This document shows positions 33,695-44,205 of a stretch of 64,000 nucleotides of DNA, piece after piece. Position 1 is the stretch's first letter; every line of letters starts with the position of its first letter. The DNA lies in NCBI GenBank assembly GCA_026122225.1, contig JANEZZ010002061.1, forward strand, positions 1,364,001 through 1,428,000, in the 5' to 3' direction. The notes beneath the pieces were generated by a model. It had not been told where the DNA came from. It did no database searches and saw only the letters and a list, made by a program, of their open reading frames with translations. A program made the translations under genes and the position numbers. The stretch is from Heloderma charlesbogerti (lineage: Eukaryota > Chordata > Lepidosauria > Squamata > Helodermatidae).

Positions 33695-34211
33695 CCTGAT
33701 TCCCAGGCGGTCTCAAATGTTTCTGTGGCGAACCTGGACAGATAAAATTATCTTTACCCTGGATCAATTAGTGGGTGTTGATGGGTTTTTGCCATTTTCA
33801 ACTTTGCAAGATAAATTTGGTTTGCCGACTACAGCTGAATGGCAGTATTTGCAATTGAAAATTTGTTAATATCTAGATTCGGCCCTGCTGCTTTTACTGT
33901 CTCAGAGTCTCCTTTACTATTGGAAACACTTACTGAAGCTGACCAGGTATATCGACCCATGATTCATGTTTATAAATACTTCAGTTAATAAATATGATAC
34001 ACGGGGTCTACAGCAGGAATGGAACAGGGAATTGGAATGTCCTGTTTTGTCTAACAGGACCACTGTTTTGGCATCTATATCTGGTATCTCTATAGACCTC
34101 CTGTTATGTCTTACTCAGCAAAAACTTCAGTTTGGCTTTATTGGACACCACAACGTGTCTCAAACAAAGGTTTGTCAAACTTGGCTAGTTGTTGGAGGTG
34201 TAATGCAATTA

Positions 34212-35863
34212 AGGCCAACCACCTGCTTACTTGATCCTTGCCCATCTTGGCTCATTATGAGCTGCAGAGAGAGACTGGGTGAGGGGATCAAGGCGGTGGT
34301 GAACGCCTCCCTTGAGGAGGGAGTGATGCCATCAGCCCTCAAGGAGGCAGTGATAAGACCGCTCTTAAAGAAGCCCTCCTTGGATCCTCAAGTTCTGAAC
34401 AACTTTCGCCCAGTCTCAAATCTGCCATTTTGGGGCAAGGTGATTGAGCGGGTGGTGGCGGTACAGTTGAAGGCACACTTGGAAGAAACTGATTATCTAG
34501 ACCCATTTCAGTCGGGCTTCAGGCCTGGGCATGGGACAGAAACGGCCTTGGTCACCTTGGTGGATGATATGAGGAGGGCTCTGGATAGGGGTGAATGCTC
34601 CTTCCTTGTTCTCCTCGACCTCTCAGTGGCTTTTGTTACCGTTGACTACGGTATCCTCCTGGACCGCCTGGAGGGGTTGGGCATTGGAGACACTGTATTG
34701 CGGTGGTTCCGGTCCTTCCTCTCCGGCAGGTACCAGAGGGTAGCACTGGGAGAGGAGGTTTCGGACCCGTGGCCACTTACTTGCGGGGTGCCACAAGGTT
34801 CTAGTCTCTCCCCGATGCTATTTAACATCTATGTGAAGCCGCTGGGGGCTATCACCAGGAAGTTTGGGGTGCAGTGTCATCAATATGCGGATGACACGCA
34901 GTTCTACCTCTCATTCAAATCTTCACCAAGGTTGGCCGTAGAATCCCTGTCCAAATGTCTGGAGACGGTGAGTGGCTGGATGGGGAGGAATAAGCTGAAG
35001 CTCAACCCTGACAAGACCGAGGTACTTTTGGTGGGAGACAAGAGGAGGCTGGGGGATGTTGACCTGGTGTTGAATGGGGTACGGCTACCCTTGAAAGACC
35101 AGGTCCGCAGCCTGGGGGTCATTTTGGACTCCCAGCTGTCCATGGAGGCTCAGGTGTCTGCTGTGAGCCGGACAGCGCTGTATCAACTCCATCTGATACG
35201 GCGGCTGCGCCCCTTCCTTCCCGACCATCTGCTCCCATCGGTAGTACATGCCCTGGTCTCCTCTCGTTTAGACTACTTTAATGCGCTCTATGTGGGGTTA
35301 CCCTTGAAGACGGTTTGGAAGCTGCAGCTGGTACAGAACATGGTGGCTCGCCTGATTAAAGGCAGCCGCCGGCGAGATCACATCATTCCAGTGCTGAAGG
35401 AGTTGCACCGGTTACCAGTTGTTTTCCGGGCCAAATTCAAGGTGTTGGTTTTGACCTTTAAAACCCTATATGGTTCCGGCCCAGCCTATCTTAAGGAGCG
35501 CCTCCAGCAACACCAAACAGGCCGCTTAACAAGATCAGCCTCAGATGGCCTTCTCTCTGTCTCATCAGCCAGGACAGCTAGACTGGTGGGGACGAGGGAG
35601 AGGGCCTTTTCTGTGGTGGCCCCCACTCTGTGGAACTCCCTCCCTGGGGAACTCCGTCATGCCCCCTCTTTAATGAGCTTCCGTCGTGCATTAAAAAGTG
35701 GTTGTTCAGGCAGGCATTTGGGGTGGGTTAGGGTATTTAAAAAAAAATTTTATGGTAGAATTTTATTGTTTTAAATTGTTTTATGGTGTGTTGTACATCG
35801 CCCAGAGTGGCTGGGTGACCAGCCAGATGGGCGAGCAATAAATTTAATAAATAAATAAAAAAA
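34212..35863 (+). pseudogene. L2-like LINE, 5'-truncated second copy, RT active site intact
   Basis: Begins abruptly at AAGGCCAACCACCTGCTTAC, which corresponds to about 4801 of the full-length copy, and ends with the same (AATAA)-type tail. The RT keeps YADD (34884-34895), unlike the YADH of the first copy, but motif A reads SVAFVTVDY instead of SAAFDTVDH. The frame is open into the L1 sequence upstream, giving a 602-codon chimeric frame from 33966 to 35774. The endonuclease is missing. Confidence 0.9.
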
Positions 35864-36154
35864 CGCTTCTTTTATTTATATGTTCTGGAAATGCCCAATA
35901 GTTGCCTCCTTTTGGGAGGAGGCTATCATACAGTTAAACTTCGTACTGGAAAGCTCTTTAAAATTTACTGATGTACATGTTCTCTTAAACTATTTACCTG
36001 CCTTTTGGAACGCAACTCACTGTCAGCGTAAATGGATTTTTTGCGCCCTCATGGCTGCTAAAAGACTTCCAATACTGGAAGGATAAAAGCTCACTGCCTA
36101 TAATGCAATGGATTGAAGAGTTAAAAACACTAGCAACATTTGAAAAGAGCAGTA
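35864..36154 (+). pseudogene. L1-like ORF2 C-terminus resumed after L2 insertion
   Basis: Encodes MFWKCPIVASFWEEA and continues to the end of ORF2; matches the fragment at 18170-18700. The zinc-knuckle-like CW.C half lies before the L2 insertion, at about 34180-34200. Confidence 0.8.
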
Positions 36155-36164
36155 TATAGGCACT

Positions 36165-36807
36165 AAAAAGGTAAAGGTGTCCCCAACCAGTTGTGTCCGA
36201 CTCTAGGGTGTAGTGCTCATCGCCATTTCTAAGCCGAAGAGCCAGCGCTGTCTGAAGACACTTCCGTGGTCATGTGGCTGGCATGACTGAACACCGAGGT
36301 GCATGGAACGCTGTTACCTTTCCCGCTGAAGCGGTACCTATTTGTCTACTTGCAATTTCTTGCTTTCTAACTGCTAGGTTGGCAAATGCTGGGACTGAAG
36401 ACGGGAGCTCACTCCGTCACGCAGCACTCGGGTCTTGAGCTGCTGTCCTGCCGACCTTCCGGTCTGCAGTTCAACATCTTAACCACTAAGCCACCGCAGC
36501 CCCAAAGGAACGGTTCCTCCTGTGCAAGCACCGGGTCATTACTGACCCCTAGAGGGACACCACTTGCGCTAGTGTTTTTGTGGCAGACTATAGCAGGGTG
36601 GTTTTGCCACTGCCTTCCCCAGTCGTGACTACCTTTCCCCCCAGCAAGCTGGGTACTCATTTTACCGACCTCGGAAGGATGGAAGGCTGAGTCAACCTGA
36701 GCCGGCTACCTGGGACCCAGCTTCCGCTGGGATCAAACTCAGGTCGTGGGGAGAGCGTTGGTTGCTATACAGCCGCCTACCACTCTGCGCCACACAAGGC
36801 TCTTTTT
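36165..36807 (-). mobile_element. Sauria-type SINE, dimeric copy with two tRNA-like heads
   Basis: 643 bp flanked by TATAGGCACT at 36155-36164 and 36808-36817. On the minus strand the first head is TGTGGCGCAGAGTGGTAGGC with GAGTTTGATCCCAG. Internally a second tRNA-like head reads GGTGGCTTAGTGGTTAAGAT with GCTCAAGACCCGAG. The tail is GAGTCGGACACAACTGG then ACACCTTTACC. The distal half is the same unit as the monomeric copy at 16988-17325. Confidence 0.85.
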
Positions 36808-37158
36808 TATAGGCACTGCTTGAGTATATTTGGATATCTGGTCTGCTTTTACTGAAGTTTATGTGTAATCTATTCTTTTTCTCCCTAGAATGTTGTAATA
36901 TTTGAAACTGAGGACTTTAGAATATGTTATATCTTCAATTTTTGGTTTTATGTTTTTGTTTGTTTTGTTGAAACTCACAATAAAAATTGATTTAAAAAAC
37001 TAGTCAGCCTAAGAAAGAAAGGAGAGCAGCTGCTATGGCCAGAAGTTTCCATATATTCCCCACCTCTCTACAGCCTCCAAAGTTTGTATAGCAGTTTTGA
37101 CAGTGGCAACGCCAAAACACATTGGAGGAATGTGTTTCTGGTTCTGCTCGCTGCAGGA

Positions 37159-37184
37159 TCCTCTCTCTCTCTCTCTCTCTCTGG
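37159..37184 (+). repeat. (CT)n microsatellite
   Basis: About eleven CT units just downstream of the L1 duplication. Confidence 0.9.
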
Positions 37185-38727
37185 AACGTCAGCCTCCCAC
37201 CACCAGGGGCCCTCCCAAGTTTGATAACTACTGGACAGAGGAGAGCACAAAGAGGACATTTCAGTAGGTAAAATAGCAAGACGTTCCCACACAAATTAAG
37301 CGCAATTGTTTTCACTGAAGGTAAATAACGCTTTAAAACACATTTCTTTAGTACAAAAAACAAATATCTGATACGAATAATTCTGAAGGAGTTTACATTA
37401 AATACCCATCCTTAATAGCAAAAAACCCCACCACCTAACCAGAGAATCCAACATAAACTGATGGAGCATGAACAGGAAAAGTATGCCTGGGCACAATCTC
37501 ACAAGGGTTACTTTTTTTTTTTTTTAAATGTAAACAGTTTAGCAGCTTAAATACCAAAAGGCTGCATATTCAGTTACACATACCCATACACAAACCCAAC
37601 AATTATCACATGCTTACATAAGTGAGAAGTACTTACACATTCAGAACAAAAAGTTAGAAATTCCACAATGTAAATCTGATAACATTTGAAAGCACATTTG
37701 ATACAATTAATGCCAAGCTAGAAAAAAATCCTGACTGGTAATGCCAGGTTTTTGATGCTGGGTCCTAGAAATTTGATTCCTGCCACCCCCCTCCTCCAGC
37801 CTTGCCTAATGAGAGTTTTCCAAACTAATATTTTTAAGGTGCTCTCTGGGAGTCTAAAGTAACTCCTTTTTTTAGCTTTCTAATGTATAGCAGTCTTCTG
37901 GCCTTGAAGTAGAAAGACTAAACAATTCTGTATCTGGAGGCTAGATTGCATCTAAAAAGTGATGAGCAAATGCAGCTAAATTGTCTGCATTTTCATGATC
38001 TGTGAAACTGCTTATTATATTCAAGTAGGTTAAGTTTAAGATACTTTGGTTTAGTTGTTATAGTTTGGATTACAAGCTTTAGGCAGCAGACATATCCCTT
38101 CAAGCTCTTAGGTAAAACCAAAAAACCTCTGGCCAGGTTCAGACACTTACAAGCTGGCAATCCTTGGGTTGTATCCAGTGGTGTCTTTCCACAAGTGAAT
38201 GGAAATCGCTGGCAGATCGAATTTCAGCACCCCAAATCTGCTCTAGAGAGTTGGGGGATCCTCCAAAACAGATTCCCAGAGTGTGGGGGAGAAGGGTGAA
38301 AGGAAACTCCCATTCTGTTAGCAGAAGTCGACTCAACGTATTGTTGGAGTAAGCCCCTTAGAGGTGCACAACTTAAAACACACACGCGCACAAACACACA
38401 TCTCCTATAAACAAGGTAAAGTAGACACTCTATATAGGAGCACTGTACATGTAATTGCTTGATGCATATATTCTCCCCTGCCCCACTTCAAAAGGTAAGA
38501 AGCACGAGTCAGGATACAATTTGTACAGACCTCTGTCTCTCAAGTCAAAAATTATGTCCCACCATAGAGGAAGAATATTGTAGGTGTCTGAACCAGAGCC
38601 CAGATTTAGGTACATTTATACACTAGAAATTGGTTAATATCTAAATGGGCAATTATGTTTTGTCAATACATATTATTTTAACACAAACATGTAATGCAAT
38701 GAATGATGAAATTTGAACTCAGTTTAC

Positions 38728-38817
38728 AGGGCAATCCTATACATGTCCACTCAAAATTAAGCCCCATTGAAGTCAATGGGGCTTACTTCCAAGAAACTGG
38801 GCACAGGATTGTGACCC
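38728..38817. mobile_element. Short miniature element P2, copy 1
   Basis: GGGCAATCCTATACATGTCC at the left, CACAGGATTGTGACCC at the right and a central palindrome around GCCCCATTGAAGTCAATGGG. This unit is ubiquitous in squamate genomes. Confidence 0.8.
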
Positions 38818-38983
38818 TAATAATCTTCCATAAAAAATGGCTGAAACCATATTTTCAAAAGTTTATTTTTATTATCACTGATGCTATATAATCAATTCAG
38901 TGCATTCCTTTACATTATAAACTTTACAAGCTCACTAGTGCAAAACAAAGTGTTTTGCCTGATTTAAGGTGAAAGCTATGAAT

Positions 38984-39103
38984 CAGCCTTCCCCAATGTT
39001 GGGCTACAACTCCCATCATCCAGCCAGCCCTTGGTCATGCTGGCTGGAAGTGATGGATGTTGCAGTCCAAAAGATCTGGAAGTCACCAGATTGAGGAAGG
39101 CTG
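38984..39103. repeat. Foldback repeat FB1, copy 10
   Basis: GGGCTACAACTCCCATCATC with right arm TGGATGTTGCAGTCCAAAAG. Confidence 0.8.
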
Positions 39104-39931
39104 CATAAACCACACCCTTTACCACGGTCACACATGGTAAATAGGTAACCAATTTTATCCAGAAATACCACCTGAGTCTTTATATCAAACTTTCCAAATA
39201 TAATATACAATAACTTGTGAAATGTTTCTAACAAAAGAAGTAAAAAACGTTAAGATACATTAATTCAAAGGCACTAAACTGCCTTTGAAGGAGGGCATCT
39301 TGTGAAACATATATATTTTAATTAAGAATGTGTGCACAATCACAGGTGTAATCATCAAAACCTTGTGTGTACATGGGATGTTCTATACATGATTTTTAAA
39401 ATATTTATTACCCAGAAGGTCTTTCTAGATACATAATTTGCCATTTGAGAAGTGGCATTTGTACAGATAGTGTAGGCACACTTGTTCATTTTTGCATAGC
39501 TACAGGTATTCTATGGTTTGCAATTACTACTAAGGGCCACTTCATTACACTCTGAATGAAGTGGGGTGTATTAGATGCACACATACAAATGTAAAGTGTG
39601 GATGCAATAAATACATACCCCACACAATTCCAATCATCAGGAAACTGTGGTTTGCTCTAGTTCTGTTGAGTGTATCCTAGGAAAAACCCACATTTGCCTA
39701 CATGTAGTATTTGAAATGGTCTGATGTGCTTGGAAACATCTGTATTTTGGTAATGTGGAAAACTGAATTTATGCTGAGATTTGGTGACTTGACAAGCAAT
39801 TATTCAACTGCACATTTATATAAACTATACTAAATATATGGTAAAACGTTATTTAAAAATGTTAATTGCTACAACAGGTTATGCAAATATAAAAGAGCAA
39901 ATATACAAGTATAACACTGAAAATACTGTAC

Positions 39932-39937
39932 TTTATT
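39932..39937 (-). terminator. Candidate SOCS5 polyadenylation signal
   Basis: A minus-strand AATAAA lies 2.27 kb past the SOCS5 stop and is followed by U-rich, GU-containing sequence. Other minus-strand AATAAA hexamers occur further on at 39404-39409 and, twice in succession, at 38862-38873, so alternative ends are possible. Nothing in the sequence alone decides which is used. Confidence 0.4.
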
Positions 39938-41301
39938 AGCACGAATAAGCTGTAACAAGGCACAGCAAGCGGAGGAAAAACATACATATTGATAAACTGG
40001 TTAGTGTTGGCATACAACTTTTCTTGTATATGTAGCTTTGAAGTTTCCATACCTCACAGTCACTGCCATGGAGAAGAACATACTGTAGCAACTGGTTAAG
40101 AAACTAGGAGCACTACTCAATGGTACAAGATAGATAAGCAAAACAAAAACAAAAAACTTGGACTCTGTAGTCCAACACAAATTTTAGTGCAAACACAGCT
40201 AGGACAAAACAGGTTATGTTCTGTCCACAAAGGAAAAAAAAAAAGGAAGCAAAAGAGCAACTTTTCAAAAGTATTTTGCTCAAGGAGGAACACAATCTAC
40301 AAGTTACCAAAAAAACACGGTGCTACACAGTTTACAAATACAACAGTACCTATGAAGCCTGAAACTTTACTTCTGATGCACTGAGGAGGGGAAAGAGAGT
40401 GAGACAGAACACTAACTGTTCTGGATCAGCTTGAAGTGATAGCTAAGCTTAGATGGCCATTACTATTTTTAGCAGATGGTTAAAAATACTGTTTTGAACC
40501 ATTCAAAAATCAGTTAATAAAGCAATAAACTTTTTCTGCAGACCACTTGAACAAAAAAAGTTTAGTAAGTCATCTACCGAGACCCCCAGCATTTTAATTT
40601 TTTTTTACAAATCAAAGTACATAACTGATATTTTAATAGCATTTTTTCCATTCAGCACTGGCATCATCAAATGCAATGCCATATTACGGAAATCAAATGT
40701 CCTAGGCCAGGCCACTAAAGAGGGCCCCTTTAACTGGCAAATGTTTATGGAAAAATTAGTAGACTGTACCAGTGCTGTGTTAGGAAAACCATGGGTCCTA
40801 GGTCAGGGCCTTGTTAACCTTTTAATATTCCAGCCCTGATTAAAACAGTCTTGATCTGTCATCAGAAAAAAATTAATCAACTGCAGGGCCAAATACAGAT
40901 ATTGACTGTTCTGCAACTATTCCACAGACCGCCTGAAAGTAGTTTATGGACCACCAGTGTTCTGTGGATTAATCTGAGAACCTATGAGTTAATACAACTT
41001 TCCAGTTACTATTGTCAGGTTTCTTATGGTTGAGCAGAGCTCAGCTTCACAACTATACCAACAGCAGTAACTGGTTAGATATAAAGTAGTGGAACTTCCT
41101 GTGTGTACAGAAAATTTACTAAAACTTGCTTTTAGAACTAGGGCTATAATGCTTAAGTCGATTGATTAAAACTCTTTTGATGGACTGAAGGTGACCCAAC
41201 TGAACAGATGTAAAAATATATATAACTTATTTTAAGTACTTATACAAGTTGCACATGCCATCTTAGAAGAGGCATTCCCCCTTCTGCGTCATACAGTAGG
41301 G

Positions 41302-41441
41302 CAGCTTTTCTCAACTGGGTGCCCTCCTGATTTGTTAGATTCCAGCCCCTATCCTCCTCAACAAGCATCAGCCCTGCTGGCTGGAGATAATAGGAGTTAG
41401 TAGTCCAACACATCTGGAAGGTGCCAGATTGGGAAAGGCTG
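41302..41441. repeat. Foldback repeat FB1, copy 11
   Basis: TCAACTGGGTGCCCTCC to GTCCAACACATCTGGAAGG. It lies within the likely SOCS5 3'UTR. Confidence 0.75.
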
Positions 41442-42204
41442 TAGTAATAAAAGCCTCTTAAGATATGACATCGATAAAAGTGTACCTTCTTTTAAAGCCA
41501 TTTTAGTCATATGCAAATTTATGCAGATTTAGCTTTCCTCACATGATTAACTCACTAAGATGCCTTTAACTGGGAGATGGCCCTATTTAGAATCAAAGTT
41601 TTGTTACAGAGCAGATGCATATAAGTGCTCATTAATGCACATGATTGATTTTTGAAATGCTAGGTGATGGCACAGTCTCCCTTACCGCTCATGATTTTTC
41701 TTCTTAAAACAGTTTTAATGTGAAAACCAGGATAAGGGGAAAACTGAACTTTGAAAGGTGTTTTTTGCTGAGAAAGCAACTATACTGGAATACAACTGCT
41801 GGCATTCAAATGCTCATATTCAAACAAAAGAAAAGCCAGCAACCTACTTTGTTGTTCTGAAACCTGAAATTGAATGTAACTTGAAGTCAATGCCCAATAG
41901 CTGCCTTACATTATTACTACAGAAATTGTAGTAGAAAGAGTATATCGGAATTGGCAAATTATAACTTAAAAACCTGCTTTTAAAAACAAACATGTGATTT
42001 TGTGTTCTGCATATTGTTTCAAGAGGTATTCACAACTAGGCTTGATTAATCGCAGGCAGCATCTGACGCACTCGTAAACACAATAAGCTTAAAGTACAAT
42101 ATCGCCCCCCCCCTCCCCCCGGCTGATGTGCTTGTTGCAGTTATACTGTAACACACACAAAAAGCACAGACTTTAGTGAGCTTACTGGGGACTCTGAACT
42201 CCGT

Positions 42205-43803
42205 TCACTTTGCCTTAATTGGTTCCCGTTCCAACCATCGCACTCGAACTTTTTGCTTATAGTGATATTCCTTTAGAAAGTCCTGCAACATTGATGGCAA
42301 AGGGAGGCAATCAATCCCATCATAGGAGGTGTACCTGCAGATTACCGCTCTGCAGATATACTGCAAGCTGAAAGGAAAAGTCCTGTTTAGCGAAACTGTA
42401 AGCAATGGTTCAAAAAACATGCAAGAGCTAGGATCTTTGTAGTGTTCTAGAAGCCCAGTAACAGTGGAGGAGTGAAATACACAAGGGTCATGAGCATCAA
42501 AACTGAAGTTGTGGTTCCATTGCTCAATGCGTGCATGTAGAGACCGATTATAACGGCGGAAGCTCACAGAGAAGAGGTAGTCTTCTTGAGCAGAATCCCT
42601 GAGCAAAAAAGTGCCTTCAGGTTTTCCTTCCAGAAGTGCTTCAGCTTCATAACGGTCCATCACTCCCCAGTAGCATGGATTACCAGTAATTTGAAGTAAG
42701 TCTGGCACAAGGCAGTGTATGTAATCAATCTGAGTATGTACTTTCCAAGCTCCTTGCCTGCTGATGTGGCTATGGCTCTCTCCAGACATCTGGCGTTGCT
42801 TTTGTCTACGTGACTGCAAGCAGAGGGTCGTTGTGTCTTCCTCCAGGTCGCAGCTCCCCTGTGGTGTCAAACTACAGTCTCCTGTCAGCTCTGACATGCC
42901 AGGGGCCAACTTTGGCCCTAGTTTATATAATGGATTAACCTGTGCAGTAGCTTCAAAAGTATGTATCTGAGCATTGGGAGGAGGATCAACCCCTTCTTCA
43001 ATACTGAGCCTTCGTCTCTCTCGGAGTCTATCCTCTTCATCTTCTGTAGAAGCCAGAGAAGGATCAAATGTATCAAAAAGAGTTGAGTGTGGGCTCACTG
43101 GAGCTGTGTGCTGCTTAATTAGATGCCATTTTTGGGCGAGGTCCGACCCAGCAGGAAAAGGGCATTTTTCTAACATTAGTTCAGAAAGATGGATCTTTCT
43201 TTTGTTGGAAAAGAGAGGTTTAGTTTGTTTGCAGTAAGTTCTCATAGGGAAACATAAGCCAACAGTTTCCTGCAGTCTCTGCCGCAGAGAACGACTCCCG
43301 ACAGTCCTGCTCGAGACGCTATCTGTGTCATGAACGGAACTCACACCATATCTTCGCTCTCTCCTTTGCGAGTGAGAACGGCCAAATCTTTTATCACTCT
43401 CTAAGGAGCTCTGGGTTTTTGTGGAACAGGAATGTTTCTTTTTCCCACCCCACGGTGCATGCCGTGAGTAGGAATCCCTTCGAGCAAGCCTAGCTCCTGT
43501 GGCAACACCCAAGTCACCCTCTTTCTCAATGCTTATTTCCACAATCTGTGGGATTTCTGTAGCACAGTTTTGATTTTTCCTCGCAGAACTTTTTGAAGGA
43601 TTTAGTCTCAGTTGTAGAGAAACATCTCTTAAAGGGCTGCTTGGTCGTTGCTCAGCTGGATCAGGCATAAAAACAGTTTTATCTCTAACAGATGAACTAT
43701 TGGAGTTTATGTCTACATTTTCACTTCTATTTCCACCTTCAGAGTTGAAGAGATTCTGGCATCTGTATTTGAAACTGTTCCACATCTTCCCAACTTTACC
43801 CAT
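42205..43803 (-). CDS. SOCS5: Suppressor of cytokine signalling 5, complete single-exon coding region
   Basis: The 532-residue protein is recognisable as SOCS5 along its whole length, close to the size of mammalian SOCS5. Seen: a long basic, serine-rich N-terminal region including the conserved stretch around residues 170-245 that corresponds to the JAK-interaction region known in mammals; an SH2 domain at about 379-468 with the phosphotyrosine-binding FLLRDS motif (Arg402); and a C-terminal SOCS box with the elongin BC-box [10 protein letters not shown] (479-488) and Cul5-box LPLP (500-503). Known for the family: SOCS5 is a cytoplasmic substrate receptor of a Cullin5-elongin B/C ubiquitin ligase that dampens JAK-STAT and EGF-receptor signalling. 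The ATG is in a good context (G at +4) and lies 12 bases after a splice acceptor, matching the known arrangement with the whole reading frame in the last exon. No stop or frameshift interrupts it. Cys499 precedes LPLP where mammals have glycine. Identification is nearly certain. Confidence 0.97.
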   Translation of the reverse strand: MGKVGKMWNSFKYRCQNLFNSEGGNRSENVDINSNSSSVRDKTVFMPDPAEQRPSSPLRDVSLQLRLNPSKSSARKNQNCATEIPQIVEISIEKEGDLGVATGARLARRDSYSRHAPWGGKKKHSCSTKTQSSLESDKRFGRSHSQRRERRYGVSSVHDTDSVSSRTVGSRSLRQRLQETVGLCFPMRTYCKQTKPLFSNKRKIHLSELMLEKCPFPAGSDLAQKWHLIKQHTAPVSPHSTLFDTFDPSLASTEDEEDRLRERRRLSIEEGVDPPPNAQIHTFEATAQVNPLYKLGPKLAPGMSELTGDCSLTPQGSCDLEEDTTTLCLQSRRQKQRQMSGESHSHISRQGAWKVHTQIDYIHCLVPDLLQITGNPCYWGVMDRYEAEALLEGKPEGTFLLRDSAQEDYLFSVSFRRYNRSLHARIEQWNHNFSFDAHDPCVFHSSTVTGLLEHYKDPSSCMFFEPLLTVSLNRTFPFSLQYICRAVICRYTSYDGIDCLPLPSMLQDFLKEYHYKQKVRVRWLEREPIKAK

Positions 43804-43840
43804 GGATTAGGTTACCTAAATTTCAAAGACAGGAAGACAA
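43804..43840 (-). promoter_or_regulatory. SOCS5: Splice acceptor and short 5'UTR before SOCS5 ATG
   Basis: Read on the minus strand, a pyrimidine-rich stretch (TTGTCTTCCTGTCTTT) is followed by GAAATTTAG and then GTAACCTAATCC before the ATG. This puts the exon start at about 43815, leaving 12 untranslated bases. It agrees with SOCS5 genes in which 5'UTR exons are spliced to one coding exon. The upstream exon and promoter were not found in the window. Confidence 0.7.
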
Positions 43841-43879
43841 CACTTTAGTAGAGTCATTTATTGCATAATGAATCAAAAT

Positions 43880-44205
43880 GATTATTTTTTTATTGATTTA
43901 TTACATTTCTATACCGCCCAACAGGCAAAGCCTTCTGGGCAGTTCACAATAATAAAAACTATAAAATACAATACAATAAAATGCTATATAAATGATTAAA
44001 ACTAGAGTATAAAATAAAAATAGTAACCAAATAAAACCTAGCAGCGGTGCAAACACTACGCATTATGTGAACGCTTAAGTCATGGGCATGGACAAAATCA
44101 CAAGTTTGGGGGAAACTTGATTTCTATCCCTCTCTCCTTATATGCTCAACAGGGTCCCCAAGGTAGCTTACAATACAAATATGAATAAAAGATTAAAACA
44201 GTTTT
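43880..44205 (-). mobile_element. L2/CR1-type LINE 3' tails
   Basis: Two adjacent reversed tails: TATTGATTTATTACATTTC..ACCGCCCAACAGGCAAAG (43880-44050) and a second with CCTCTCTCCTTATATGCTC followed by GGTAGCTTACAATAC (44127-44205). They sit just upstream of the SOCS5 coding exon, in the presumed intron. Confidence 0.6.

Larger units (their letters stand above)
32258..37013 (+). mobile_element. L1-like LINE, 5'-truncated, with three nested insertions
   Basis: Bounded by an 18-base duplication, AAAACTAGCTAGCCTAAG (32258-32275) and AAAACTAGTCAGCCTAAG (36996-37013), two mismatches. The body runs RT, C-terminal domain, 3'UTR, then AATAAAAATTGATTTAAAAA. Inserted in it are a CR1 scrap (about 33627-33694), an L2-like LINE (34212-35863) and a dimeric SINE (36165-36807). 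Confidence 0.85.
37190..42204 (-). other. SOCS5 3'UTR and downstream flank, repeat-poor
   Basis: This 5-kb stretch has no supported coding region. Compared with the rest of the window it carries few mobile elements: two foldback repeats (38984-39103, 41302-41441) and one short miniature element (38728-38817). The part nearest the stop codon is the expected 3'UTR; a C-rich run lies at about 42103-42121. The AT-rich, largely unique character fits a long vertebrate 3'UTR followed by intergenic DNA. Confidence 0.5.
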
